Assembly: GCA_002256205.1 (NCBI GenBank)
Contig: NKIW01000004.1
Location: 263,802-327,801 of the forward strand
Origin: Rhizobiales bacterium PAR1
Lineage (GTDB): Bacteria > Pseudomonadota > Alphaproteobacteria > Rhizobiales > Beijerinckiaceae
Direction: 5' to 3'
DNA length: 64,000 nucleotides
The translations under genes and the position numbers were made by a program. Below the pieces are notes generated by a model that worked only from the letters and a program-made list of their open reading frames with translations, made no database searches and had not been told where the DNA came from. Numbering within the stretch: position 1 is the stretch's first letter; each line of letters begins with the position of its first letter. Positions 35,103-43,401 of this stretch are shown in pieces.

Positions 35103-37114
35103 CACGCAAACTCCATGATCGTGGCATCGACCGCGAGGCTGTCGCCCGCCTTGGCCTTGAGCTTCTTGATGGTGACGTCACGCTCGGCGCGCAGCACGTT
35201 CTCCATCTTCATCGCCTCGACCACGGCCAGCGTTTCACCGGCCTTGACCTCCTGCCCTTCGACCACCGCGATGGACTTGATGAGGCCCGGCATCGGGCAG
35301 AGCAGTGCCTTGGAGGTATCCGCGCCCTGCTTTTCCGGCATCAACGCAGCAAACTCGGCTTCGCGCGCGGTATAAACCCGCGCTTCCGCCGCCGCGCCGC
35401 CCTGAGAGAGGCGCACGCCGTTGGGGATTGCCGAGACCTGCACCGCAACCTCTTCGCCCGCGATAGTGCCGTTCCAGACGAGATCGCCCGGCAGCCAATG
35501 CGTGACGAGCGTGAGGCTCTCCGCGCCGAAGCGGACATGCAATTCGCCCGGCCCATCTTCCACCGTTACAGCAAAGGATTGGGCAGCCGCATGCTTGCCG
35601 AGCACGACGATGCGCTCATCCTGAAACGCGACCGGCTTCGTCGTCGGCATCTGGCCGGAAATCTTGCGCTTGCGGGCATTCAGGGTGTGATCAATCGCCG
35701 CCGCAATCGCAGCAAGGCGCTTGGCCGCCGCGCCTTGCGGCATCGGCACCGAGAAGCCTTCGGGGAATTCCTCGGCGATAAAGCCGGTCGAGAGCCGGCC
35801 TTCCTTCCAGCGTGGATGCGCCATCAGCGTTGAGAGGAACGGGATGTTGTGGCGAATGCCGTCGATGGCAAAACCATCGAGCGCTTTCGCCTGACTTTCA
35901 ATCGCCTCGATGCGGGTCGGCGCATGGGTCACGAGTTTGGCGATCATCGGATCGTAGAACATCGAGATCTGGCCGCCCTCTTCCACGCCCGTATCGTTCC
36001 GGACAGTGACGGTGCCAAACTGCCCTTCCGCCGGGGGACGATAGCGCGTGAGGCGACCGATGGAGGGAAGGAAGTTACGGGTCGGGTCTTCGGCGTAGAT
36101 ACGGCTTTCGACCGCCCAACCGTTCAATTTGATGTCCGACTGCGCATAACGCAGTTTCTCGCCATAGGCGACGCGGATCATCTCTTCGACGAGATCGAGG
36201 CCGGTGATCATCTCGGTCACGGGATGCTCGACCTGAAGGCGGGTGTTCATCTCAAGGAAGTAGAAGCTCTTGTCCTGCCCCGCGACAAATTCCACCGTGC
36301 CGGCGGTGTCGTAATTCACGGCTTTGGCGAGCGCGACAGCCTGCGCGCCCATCTTGGCGCGGGTCGCTTCATCGAGCAGCGGTGACGGCGCCTCTTCCAC
36401 GACCTTCTGGTTGCGCCGCTGCACCGAGCATTCGCGTTCGCCGAGGTGGATCACATTGCCGTGCTTGTCACCGAGCACCTGAATTTCGATGTGGCGCGGA
36501 TTGACGATGAACTTCTCGACGAACATGCGATCATCACCGAAGGATGAGGCGGCCTCGGACTTCGAGCGCTCGAAACCTTCCTTCACCTCATCGGCGGACC
36601 ACGCAATGCGCATGCCCTTGCCGCCACCGCCCGCCGAGGCCTTGATCATTACAGGATAGCCGATTTCATCGGCGATGCGGGTGGCGTGCGCGGCGTCCGC
36701 AATCTCGCCGAGATAACCCGGAACGGTCGAAACGCCCGCGGCTGCTGCAGCCTTCTTGGATTCGATCTTGTCGCCCATCGCCGCGATGGCATGGGCGTTC
36801 GGGCCGATGAAGGTGATGTTCGCGGCCTTGAGCGCATGGGCAAAGGCCTCACGCTCGGATAGGAAGCCGTAGCCGGGGTGAACCGCTTCGGCACCCGTTT
36901 TCTTGCAGGCCTCGATGATCTTCTCGATCACGAGATAGCTCTCGGAGGCAGCGGGCGGGCCGATATGCACCGCCTCATCCGCCATCGCGACATGCATCGC
37001 GTCCTTGTCGGCATCCGAATAGACGGCAACCGTCTTGATGCCCATTTTCTGCGCGGTCTTGATGACCCGGCAGGCGATTTCACCGCGATTGGCGATCAGG
37101 ATCTTCTTGAACAT
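35102..37114 (-). CDS. pccA: propionyl-CoA carboxylase alpha subunit (biotin carboxylase + biotin carrier)
   Basis: Biotin-dependent carboxylase subunit, 670 aa. The biotin-carboxylase domain (1-450) has the ATP loop KASAGGGGKGMR, and FLEMNTRLQVEHPVTE carries catalytic residues. A linker (BT) domain follows, and the C-terminal biotinyl domain has VVEAMKMENVL with the biotinylated Lys. The domain order and length match PccA. With PccB it makes (S)-methylmalonyl-CoA from propionyl-CoA. It sits 21 bp after pccB and overlaps mutA by one base. Confidence 0.95.
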   Translation of the reverse strand: MFKKILIANRGEIACRVIKTAQKMGIKTVAVYSDADKDAMHVAMADEAVHIGPPAASESYLVIEKIIEACKKTGAEAVHPGYGFLSEREAFAHALKAANITFIGPNAHAIAAMGDKIESKKAAAAAGVSTVPGYLGEIADAAHATRIADEIGYPVMIKASAGGGGKGMRIAWSADEVKEGFERSKSEAASSFGDDRMFVEKFIVNPRHIEIQVLGDKHGNVIHLGERECSVQRRNQKVVEEAPSPLLDEATRAKMGAQAVALAKAVNYDTAGTVEFVAGQDKSFYFLEMNTRLQVEHPVTEMITGLDLVEEMIRVAYGEKLRYAQSDIKLNGWAVESRIYAEDPTRNFLPSIGRLTRYRPPAEGQFGTVTVRNDTGVEEGGQISMFYDPMIAKLVTHAPTRIEAIESQAKALDGFAIDGIRHNIPFLSTLMAHPRWKEGRLSTGFIAEEFPEGFSVPMPQGAAAKRLAAIAAAIDHTLNARKRKISGQMPTTKPVAFQDERIVVLGKHAAAQSFAVTVEDGPGELHVRFGAESLTLVTHWLPGDLVWNGTIAGEEVAVQVSAIPNGVRLSQGGAAAEARVYTAREAEFAALMPEKQGADTSKALLCPMPGLIKSIAVVEGQEVKAGETLAVVEAMKMENVLRAERDVTIKKLKAKAGDSLAVDATIMEFA

Positions 37115-37135
37115 GTTTCTCTCCCGAGGCCCGGA

Positions 37136-38665
37136 TTAAAGCGGCATATTGTCGTGCTTGCGCCACGGCTGCTCGACCTTCTTGGAGCGGAGCATCGCCA
37201 GCGCGCGGGAAATGCGGGCACGGGTCGAGTGCGGCATGATGACCTCATCGATATAGCCGCGCTCGGCAGCGACGAACGGCGAGAGGAAGCGCGCCTCGTA
37301 TTCCTTCGTGCGCTGCTCGTTCTCCTCCGGCGTGCCACCCCGGAAGATGATCTCCACCGCGCCCTTCGCGCCCATCACAGCGATCTGCGCTGTCGGCCAG
37401 GCATAATTGACATCGCCGCCGATGTGCTTCGAGGCCATAACGTCATAAGCGCCACCGAAAGCCTTGCGGGTGATGCAGGTAACGAGCGGCACGGTCGCCT
37501 GAGAATAGGCGAACAGCAGCTTCGCGCCATGTTTGATCAGCCCGCCGTATTCCTGCGCGGTACCCGGCAGGAAGCCCGGCACATCGACGAAGGTAACGAT
37601 CGGAATTTCGAACGCATCGCAGAAGCGCACGAAACGCGCGGCTTTCCTTGAGGCGTCGCTGTCGAGCACGCCCGCCAGCACCATCGGTTGGTTGGCGACG
37701 ATGCCCACCGTGCGCCCCTCGATGCGGCCGAAACCGGTGATGATGTTGCCGGCGTGCTTCTCGCCGAGTTCGTAGAAATCACCTTCATCGACCGTTTTGG
37801 CAATCAGTTCTTTCATGTCGTAGGGCTGATTGGCATTATCGGGGATCAGGGTATCCAGACTCGGATCACGCCGCAGCGGATCATCCGCGCTCGGCCATTC
37901 CGGCACACCCTCAGTGTTGTTCGCAGGCAGGAAATCGAGCAAGCGACGGATCTGTAGCAGCGCCTCGACGTCGTTGTCGAAAGCGCCGTCCGAAATCGAG
38001 GATTTCGTGGTGTGGACCGAGGCACCGCCGAGTTCCTCGTGCGTGACGATCTCGTTCGTCACGGTCTTCACGACATCCGGGCCGGTGACATACATGTAGG
38101 AGGTGTCACGCACCATGAAGATAAAATCGGTCATGGCAGGCGAGTAGACGTCGCCGCCCGCGCAAGGCCCCATGATGACGCTGATCTGCGGGATGACGCC
38201 CGAGGCGGTCACGTTGCGTTTGAAGATATCAGCATAGCCCGCGAGGGAGGCCACGCCTTCCTGAATGCGCGCGCCGCCGGAGTCATAAAGCCCGATCACG
38301 GGTGCACGGCACTTCAGCGCCATTTCCTGAATCTTGCCGACCTTCTGCGCATGGGTCTCGGAGAGCGAGCCGCCGAGCACGGTGAAGTCCTTCGCAAAAA
38401 CGAAGACCTTGCGGCCGTTGACCGTGCCCCAGCCGGTGACAACACCATCGCCGGGGATCTTCTCGGCTTTATCCATGCCGAAGTCGACGCAGCGATGCTG
38501 CACGAACATGTCGAACTCTTCGAAGGAGCCGTGATCGAGCAGAAGTTCGATGCGCTCGCGCGCCGTCAGCTTGCCCTTGGCGTGCTGGGCGGCGATGCGC
38601 TTGTCGCCGCCGCCCTGACGCGCCTGCGCACGGCGCTCTTCGAGTTGATCGAGGATATCCCGCAT
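37136..38665 (-). CDS. pccB: propionyl-CoA carboxylase beta subunit (carboxyltransferase)
   Basis: Carboxyltransferase subunit, 509 aa from the ATG at 38665, where GGGAGAG precedes at good spacing. An in-frame upstream ATG at 38689 lacks this. The acyl-CoA and biotin oxyanion-hole loops are seen in [17 protein letters not shown] and in [10 protein letters not shown] with [10 protein letters not shown]. It heads the propionate operon (pccB, pccA, mutA, mutB) and is divergent from the ScfR-type regulator across 221 bp. GTGCAAAC at 38684-38691 in its leader resembles an ScfR half-site (TTTGCAAA). Confidence 0.96.
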   Translation of the reverse strand: MRDILDQLEERRAQARQGGGDKRIAAQHAKGKLTARERIELLLDHGSFEEFDMFVQHRCVDFGMDKAEKIPGDGVVTGWGTVNGRKVFVFAKDFTVLGGSLSETHAQKVGKIQEMALKCRAPVIGLYDSGGARIQEGVASLAGYADIFKRNVTASGVIPQISVIMGPCAGGDVYSPAMTDFIFMVRDTSYMYVTGPDVVKTVTNEIVTHEELGGASVHTTKSSISDGAFDNDVEALLQIRRLLDFLPANNTEGVPEWPSADDPLRRDPSLDTLIPDNANQPYDMKELIAKTVDEGDFYELGEKHAGNIITGFGRIEGRTVGIVANQPMVLAGVLDSDASRKAARFVRFCDAFEIPIVTFVDVPGFLPGTAQEYGGLIKHGAKLLFAYSQATVPLVTCITRKAFGGAYDVMASKHIGGDVNYAWPTAQIAVMGAKGAVEIIFRGGTPEENEQRTKEYEARFLSPFVAAERGYIDEVIMPHSTRARISRALAMLRSKKVEQPWRKHDNMPL

Positions 38666-38835
38666 CGTTCTCTCCCTGAAACCGTGCAAACATGGGGTTG
38701 CGCGGCTGACGTTTGTTGTTGCCCGCTTCGGTCCTCACTTTCCGAAAACCAAGGCTTTCGTGCAGCATAAGAACGAATTCGGGCATCTCGCCATCCGTCT
38801 TTCGGCCATTTCGCGCGCGTGACAAGGGTGTAAAA

Positions 38836-38857
38836 TGCTGATATGCAAATATTAGCA
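38836..38857. promoter_or_regulatory. candidate ScfR/PccR operator
   Basis: Arms TGCTGATAT (38836-38844) and ATATTAGCA (38849-38857) are inverted with one mismatch around GCAA, and the middle reads TATGCAAAT. PccR of Rhodobacter binds repeated TTTGCAAA-like sites near pcc genes. The element lies 30-50 bp upstream of the regulator's own start and in the gap shared with pccB, a fitting place for autoregulation and pcc control. The match is approximate. Confidence 0.5.
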
Positions 38858-38886
38858 ATTCATCTATTTGAGGTTTCGGCAAAAAG

Positions 38887-40299
38887 ATGCGTGATCGCAA
38901 GCTCTTCGTGGGTGCAGGCATCCGCCGCCTGCGCGACAGCCGAACCATGACGCAGGCCGATCTGGCGCGCCAGCTCCGGATTTCCACAGCCTACCTCAGC
39001 CAGATGGAGACCAACCAGCGGCCGGTGTCCGCCTCGGTGCTCTACGGCCTCAGCCAGCTTTTCGGCGGCGAGGCTGCAAACCTGATGTCCGAGGATCCGG
39101 ACCGCCTCGCCGCCGACCTGCGCGAAGCCCTCTCGGACCCGATTTTCTCGCAGCAGGAAACCAGCCACGTTGATATTCGCGCGCTGGCACTCTCCGCCCC
39201 TTGGCTTGCGCATCGGTTTATCGAGTTGCATTCGGCGTTCCGTCGCACGCTCGACCCTGCAGCCCCCTCGGACGAGCCCAATACCGAGCAGGCGCGCGGC
39301 ATGAATGCGCATCCGTTCGAAGTGGTGCGCGATTTTTTCCACTACACCGACAACTACATCGATGATCTCGATCAGGCCGCCGAGCGCCTCGCGGGCCGCG
39401 CTTTCGACCAGCGCGGCCGGGATACCGGCGCCTTCATCTCGTTCCTGCAGTCGCGGCATGGCGTGCGGGTGCGCGATATGCAGGAGGATGATCCGCGCCT
39501 CCGCTCCTTTGATCCGAAGAGCCGCATCCTCAGCCTCAATCCGGCGATTGATCCGACAACGCGCGCCTTCCAGCTCGCCTATCAGATCGCGCGGCTTGAA
39601 GGCGGCTCGATGATCGATGCGCGCGCGGAAGACGCGACCTTGCGCACGCCCGATGCAAAGGCTATCGCGCAGGCCGCGCTGACCAACTATTTTGCCGCAG
39701 CGCTGCTGATGCCCTATGCCGCCTTTGCCGGTGAGGCAAAGCGCCTCCGGCATGATCTCGTGCGCCTCGGGCATCTCTTTGGTGCGAGTTTCGAGCAGGT
39801 CTGTCACCGCCTCTCGACGCTTCAGCGCACCGGGGCCAAGGGCGTCCCGGTCTATTTCGTCAAGCTTGATCGAGCGGGCAATATCGTCAAACGCCATTCG
39901 GCGACGCGCTTCCAGTTCGCGCGGTTCGGCTCGGCCTGCCCGCTTTGGAATGTGCACGAGGCGTTCGAAGCGCCGGATCGCATTCTCGCCCAGCAAGCGG
40001 AAATGCCGGATGGCACGCGCTATCTCTGCCTTGCGAAGTGTATCGTAAAACCCGCCCAGCATCACGGGGGACCGATGCAGCGTTTCGCCATCGGGCTCGG
40101 TTGCGCAATTTCGGACGCTCATCACTTCGTCTATGCCGACGAGATCGATCCGCGCGGGCGCTCGGGCGTGGCCAAGATCGGTGTTTCCTGCAGGCTCTGC
40201 GCGCGGGAAGATTGCGCGCAGCGTTCCGCGCCACCGCTCTCACGCCGCCTCACGCTCAATCAGGATGAGCGCGAGGCGTTGCCCTATTCGATTGTTTAA
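38887..40299 (+). CDS. ScfR/PccR-type short-chain acyl-CoA regulator (XRE-ImmA/IrrE-DUF2083)
   Basis: Transcription factor, 470 aa, with three parts. An XRE helix-turn-helix (about 5-65) contains TQADLARQLRISTAYLSQME. A middle ImmA/IrrE-like DUF955 region runs about 150-280. A C-terminal DUF2083-type region carries paired cysteines (CPLW, CLAKC, CRLCAREDC) likely to bind zinc. Relatives are the RamB, PrpC-region and PccR regulators that sense short-chain acyl-CoA. Divergence from pccB makes it the probable activator of propionyl-CoA assimilation. Its stop codon overlaps the stop of convergent mmsB in the shared bases TTAA. Confidence 0.92.
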   Translation: MRDRKLFVGAGIRRLRDSRTMTQADLARQLRISTAYLSQMETNQRPVSASVLYGLSQLFGGEAANLMSEDPDRLAADLREALSDPIFSQQETSHVDIRALALSAPWLAHRFIELHSAFRRTLDPAAPSDEPNTEQARGMNAHPFEVVRDFFHYTDNYIDDLDQAAERLAGRAFDQRGRDTGAFISFLQSRHGVRVRDMQEDDPRLRSFDPKSRILSLNPAIDPTTRAFQLAYQIARLEGGSMIDARAEDATLRTPDAKAIAQAALTNYFAAALLMPYAAFAGEAKRLRHDLVRLGHLFGASFEQVCHRLSTLQRTGAKGVPVYFVKLDRAGNIVKRHSATRFQFARFGSACPLWNVHEAFEAPDRILAQQAEMPDGTRYLCLAKCIVKPAQHHGGPMQRFAIGLGCAISDAHHFVYADEIDPRGRSGVAKIGVSCRLCAREDCAQRSAPPLSRRLTLNQDEREALPYSIV

Positions 40300-41198
40300 G
40301 GTGCCTTACCCGGCGTTCCGTTGAGGAAGGTCACGATGGCCGAGAAATCGAGCCCGCCATGGCCTTGCGCCGCGAAGAGTTCGAAGAGCTGCGAGGCGGC
40401 CGCGCCCATCGGCGTCGCGGCACCCGAGGCGCGCGACGCTTCCTGGCTGAGGCGCAGATCCTTCAGCATCAGATCAACTGCGAAGCCCGGCGCGTAATTG
40501 CGATTTGCCGGCGAGGTCGGTACCGGGCCGGGTACCGGGCAATAGGTGTTGAGCGACCAGCACGAACCCGAGGAGGTCGAGGCGACATCAAACAGCGCCT
40601 GCTCGGAAAGCCCGAGCTTTTTGGCGAGTACGAAGGCTTCACCCACGCCGATCATCGAGATGCCGAGCACCATGTTGTTGCAAATCTTTGCGGCCTGACC
40701 GTTCCCCGCGCCACCGCAGTGGACGATCTTCTTGCCCATGGCTTCAAGGATCGGCTTGGCCTTGGCGAAAGCTTCATCCGCACCGCCAACCATGAAGGTA
40801 AGCGTTGCGCCGGAAGCGCCGCCGACACCACCCGAGACCGGGGCATCGACCGAGAGCATCCCGGCCTTGGTCGCCGCCGCGCTCGCCGCACGGGCCGAAG
40901 CGATATCGATCGTCGAGCAATCGATGAAGAGCGTGCCCGGCCTCACCACACCAAGCAGGTTCATCGAACCGGAATAGGCGTCGAGCACGTGCTTGCCGGC
41001 AGGCAGCATGGTGATGACGGTATCGGCATCCCTCACCGCATCGGTCGCGTTGGTTGCAACCGGAACGCCGGCGTCCGCGCTCATCTTGCTGGCAGCTGCA
41101 GAGAGATCGAAGCCCAGCACCTTGTGCCCCGCCTTGACGAGGTTGAGCGCCATCGGGCCGCCCATGTTGCCAAGACCCAGAAAGCCGATCGTGCTCAT
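40296..41198 (-). CDS. mmsB: 3-hydroxyisobutyrate dehydrogenase
   Basis: NAD-dependent beta-hydroxyacid dehydrogenase of valine degradation, making methylmalonate semialdehyde, 300 aa. GFLGLGNMGGPMA (5-17) is the NAD and family signature, DAPVSGGVGGASGATL is the substrate-binding motif, and the catalytic Lys is in GNGQAAKICNNM. A loop containing YCPVPGPVPTSPANR is typical of HIBADH over tartronate semialdehyde reductase. It lies 42 bp after the isobutyryl-CoA dehydrogenase gene, its pathway neighbour, and overlaps the ScfR gene end by 4 bp. Confidence 0.94.
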   Translation of the reverse strand: MSTIGFLGLGNMGGPMALNLVKAGHKVLGFDLSAAASKMSADAGVPVATNATDAVRDADTVITMLPAGKHVLDAYSGSMNLLGVVRPGTLFIDCSTIDIASARAASAAATKAGMLSVDAPVSGGVGGASGATLTFMVGGADEAFAKAKPILEAMGKKIVHCGGAGNGQAAKICNNMVLGISMIGVGEAFVLAKKLGLSEQALFDVASTSSGSCWSLNTYCPVPGPVPTSPANRNYAPGFAVDLMLKDLRLSQEASRASGAATPMGAAASQLFELFAAQGHGGLDFSAIVTFLNGTPGKAP

Positions 41199-41240
41199 GT
41201 GTTGTTCCTTCCCAATGGATTATTTGATGGATTGTGCGGT

Positions 41241-42386
41241 TCAGCGTGTTTCGGCGAGCAGCGCCCGCGCCACGATGAGGCGCATGATCTCGTTGGTCCC
41301 TTCGAGGATCTGATGGACGCGGAGATCGCGGACGATTTTCTCCATGCCGTATTCCGAGAGATAGCCGTAGCCGCCCAGAAGCTGGAGCGCGCCATTGGCG
41401 ACCTCGAATCCGGTATCGGTCACGAAACGCTTGGCCATGGCGATGCGCGTGGTTTTGTCCGCATCGCCCCGGTCGTAGGAGGCAGCCGCGGAATAGAGGA
41501 ACACCCGCGCGGCTTCGAGTTCGATCGCGAGATCGGCAAGGCGGAACTGGAGTGCCTGAAACTCGTTGAGCTTCTTGCCGAAAGCCTTGCGCTCGTTGGT
41601 GTATGCCAGCGCCTTGTCGAGCGCAGCCTGCGCGCCGCCGACCGAGCAGGCGGCGATGTTGAGGCGACCACCATCAAGTCCGGACATCGCGATTTTGAAA
41701 CCATCGCCTTCCTTGCCAATGAGGTTCGCGGCGGGGATACGGCAATTGTCGAAAATCACCGCGCGGGTCGGCTGGGCGTTCCAGCCCATCTTGCGCTCGT
41801 TGGCGCCGAAAGAGAGACCCGGCGTGCCGCCCTCGACCACAAAGGTCGAGATGCCCTTGGGGCCTTCGCCACCGGATCGCGCCATGACGACGTAGAAATC
41901 ATCGGCATTGCCTGCGCCGGAGATGAACTGCTTCTGGCCGGTAAGAACGTAAAAATCGCCATCCTTCACTGCGCGGGTCGAGAGCGCGGCGGCATCTGAA
42001 CCCGCACCGGGCTCGGTGAGGCAATAGCTCGCACATTTTTCCATCGCCACCAGGGAGGGCAGCCACTTATGGCGCTGAGTGTCGTTACCGTAGGTGTCGA
42101 TCATCCATGCGCACATGTTGTGGATGGAGATATAGGCCGCAACTGCCGGACAACCCCGCGACAGGCTCTCGAAAATCACCGCTGCATCAAGCCGCGAGAG
42201 GCCCGAACCACCGACATCATCCTTGACGTAAATGCCGCCCATGCCGAGCGTCGCCGCCTCGCGCATGACATCGACCGGAAAATGCTTCTTTTCGTCCCAT
42301 TCAAGGGCATGGGGCGCCAGCTTTTCCGCTGAAAACGCCTGCGCCATCTCGCGGATTGCCAAGGTGTCATCGCTGAGACGGAACAT
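41241..42386 (-). CDS. isobutyryl-CoA dehydrogenase (ACAD8-like acyl-CoA dehydrogenase)
   Basis: FAD flavoprotein oxidising isobutyryl-CoA to methacrylyl-CoA in valine catabolism, 381 aa. YCLTEPGAGSDAAAL binds flavin, and GGYGYLSEYGMEKIVRDLR with ILEGTNEI carries the catalytic Glu, in contrast to the Glu-less relative at 25265-26518. RAVIFDNCRIPAANLIG and RKAFGKKLNEFQALQF match ACAD8. The mmsB gene follows. A perfect 16-bp palindrome sits 10 bp upstream of the start codon, suggesting direct repressor control of this two-gene unit. Confidence 0.93.
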   Translation of the reverse strand: MFRLSDDTLAIREMAQAFSAEKLAPHALEWDEKKHFPVDVMREAATLGMGGIYVKDDVGGSGLSRLDAAVIFESLSRGCPAVAAYISIHNMCAWMIDTYGNDTQRHKWLPSLVAMEKCASYCLTEPGAGSDAAALSTRAVKDGDFYVLTGQKQFISGAGNADDFYVVMARSGGEGPKGISTFVVEGGTPGLSFGANERKMGWNAQPTRAVIFDNCRIPAANLIGKEGDGFKIAMSGLDGGRLNIAACSVGGAQAALDKALAYTNERKAFGKKLNEFQALQFRLADLAIELEAARVFLYSAAASYDRGDADKTTRIAMAKRFVTDTGFEVANGALQLLGGYGYLSEYGMEKIVRDLRVHQILEGTNEIMRLIVARALLAETR

Positions 42387-42396
42387 GATACCCCCC

Positions 42397-42412
42397 GGAT
42401 AGAATTCTATCC
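42397..42412. promoter_or_regulatory. 16-bp perfect palindrome before isobutyryl-CoA dehydrogenase gene
   Basis: GGATAGAATTCTATCC is a perfect even palindrome ending 10 bases before the start codon, next to the G-rich ribosome site. Its size and symmetry suit a TetR- or MarR-type dimer acting as a roadblock repressor. A matching regulator gene is not beside it. Confidence 0.55.
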
Positions 42413-42507
42413 AAGGGGTTTAGCTATCGCGATGAACGAAGAAAAGAGGCAATATTTCGCGTTCCGTGCTGCAAAAATCGCCATATCAGACGAAAGTCGC
42501 GGGCATT

Positions 42508-42900
42508 TCAGGCGGTGGCCGCCGAAAATCCCTCGTCCGCCCAGCCGGTCATGCCACCGATCATCACTTTCACGCGGCAACCGAGCTTTGCCAATTGCAG
42601 CGCCGCCTTGTCGGTTCCGTTGCAATGCGGGCCGGCGCAATAGACAACAAAGAGGGTGCCTTCCGGCCATTCCGCCATCTTGCGCGGAGTCATCTTGCCG
42701 CGCGGCAGGTTGAGCGCGCCGGGCACATGGCCCTTGGCGTAGAGCTGCGGCCCGCGCACATCGAGGAGCACAAAGCCGGGATTGCCCGAGGCCATGGCCT
42801 CATGCACATCCCAGCAATCGGTCTCGAAGGCGAGGCGCTTTGAATAATGCGCGATAACATCTTCAGCGGCGGCGGCGGGCACATCGGTGACGGCGTTCAT
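42508..42900 (-). CDS. rhodanese-like domain protein
   Basis: Single rhodanese domain, 130 aa from the ATG at 42900; a GTG at 42909 is an alternative. FVLLDVRGPQLYAKGHVPGALNLP is the entry motif, described to place it at about residues 45-68. The active-site Cys lies in VYCAGPHCNGTDKAAL, a loop form longer than the classic CxxGxR and shared by a subgroup. It may transfer sulfur or only bind an anion. It is divergent from the DHCW cupin gene with a 17-nt palindrome between them, so the pair may be co-regulated. The role is unknown. Confidence 0.88.
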   Translation of the reverse strand: MNAVTDVPAAAAEDVIAHYSKRLAFETDCWDVHEAMASGNPGFVLLDVRGPQLYAKGHVPGALNLPRGKMTPRKMAEWPEGTLFVVYCAGPHCNGTDKAALQLAKLGCRVKVMIGGMTGWADEGFSAATA

Positions 42901-42949
42901 GGTATCCACCCTTTCGAGTATGAGATTGCTCTCACTTGTCTCCCCTCAC

Positions 42950-42966
42950 TTGCGCATCATGCGCAA
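42950..42966. promoter_or_regulatory. 17-nt perfect palindrome between rhodanese and cupin genes
   Basis: TTGCGCATCATGCGCAA is a perfect odd palindrome centred on one C, in the 110-bp gap between two divergent genes, 50 bp from one start and 45 bp from the other. That place suits one repressor controlling both. No local regulator gene is a clear partner. Confidence 0.6.
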
Positions 42967-43010
42967 AGTTGTGAATATAGGTCAACACCATTGTCTTATC
43001 TGGAGGCTTT

Positions 43011-43343
43011 ATGGAAATCCCTGCCCTGCCTTTCACCGTGATCGACTGGTCCGCTGTGCCGCCAACCGAACACGCCGGCGAAACCGGCATGGCGCTCTGG
43101 CGCACTTTCGAGATCGGCACCTTGCGCATCCGGCAGGTCGAATACACGCCGGGGTATCTTGCCGATCACTGGTGCGATCGCGGACATGTTCTCTATGTCC
43201 TCGAGGGTGAACTTGAAACCGAACTCAAAGACGGGCGACGCTTTCTGATGAAGCCCGGCATGAGCTATCAGGTTTCGAATTTTGGCGATGCCGCGCACCG
43301 CTCCTCGACGAAAATTGGTGCGAAGCTCTTCATCGTCGATTGA
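43011..43343 (+). CDS. DHCW-motif cupin fold protein
   Basis: Small single-cupin protein, 110 aa. ADHWCDRGHVLYVLEGELE contains the DHxC-type motif that names the family and replaces the normal cupin-1 His pair; GMSYQVSNFGDAAHRSST is cupin motif 2. Members are widespread in Proteobacteria without known function. The ribosome site TCTGGAGG is strong. An M20 peptidase gene follows 58 bp downstream on the same strand and might be co-transcribed. Confidence 0.85.
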   Translation: MEIPALPFTVIDWSAVPPTEHAGETGMALWRTFEIGTLRIRQVEYTPGYLADHWCDRGHVLYVLEGELETELKDGRRFLMKPGMSYQVSNFGDAAHRSSTKIGAKLFIVD

Positions 43344-43401
43344 TCCCGTTGGACAGGCGTGCCAGCCTGCGCGCCTTCCCTCAAAACGAGATCCTCTCCC
43401 C

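Noticed and set aside
33912-35375. 487-codon plus-strand frame opposite mutA and pccA
   Set aside because: It overlaps two conserved genes completely and carries no family signature.
40359-41999. 546-codon plus-strand frame opposite mmsB and the isobutyryl-CoA dehydrogenase gene
   Set aside because: It spans two well-supported minus-strand genes and their gap, is rich in Arg, His and Gly, and has no motif.
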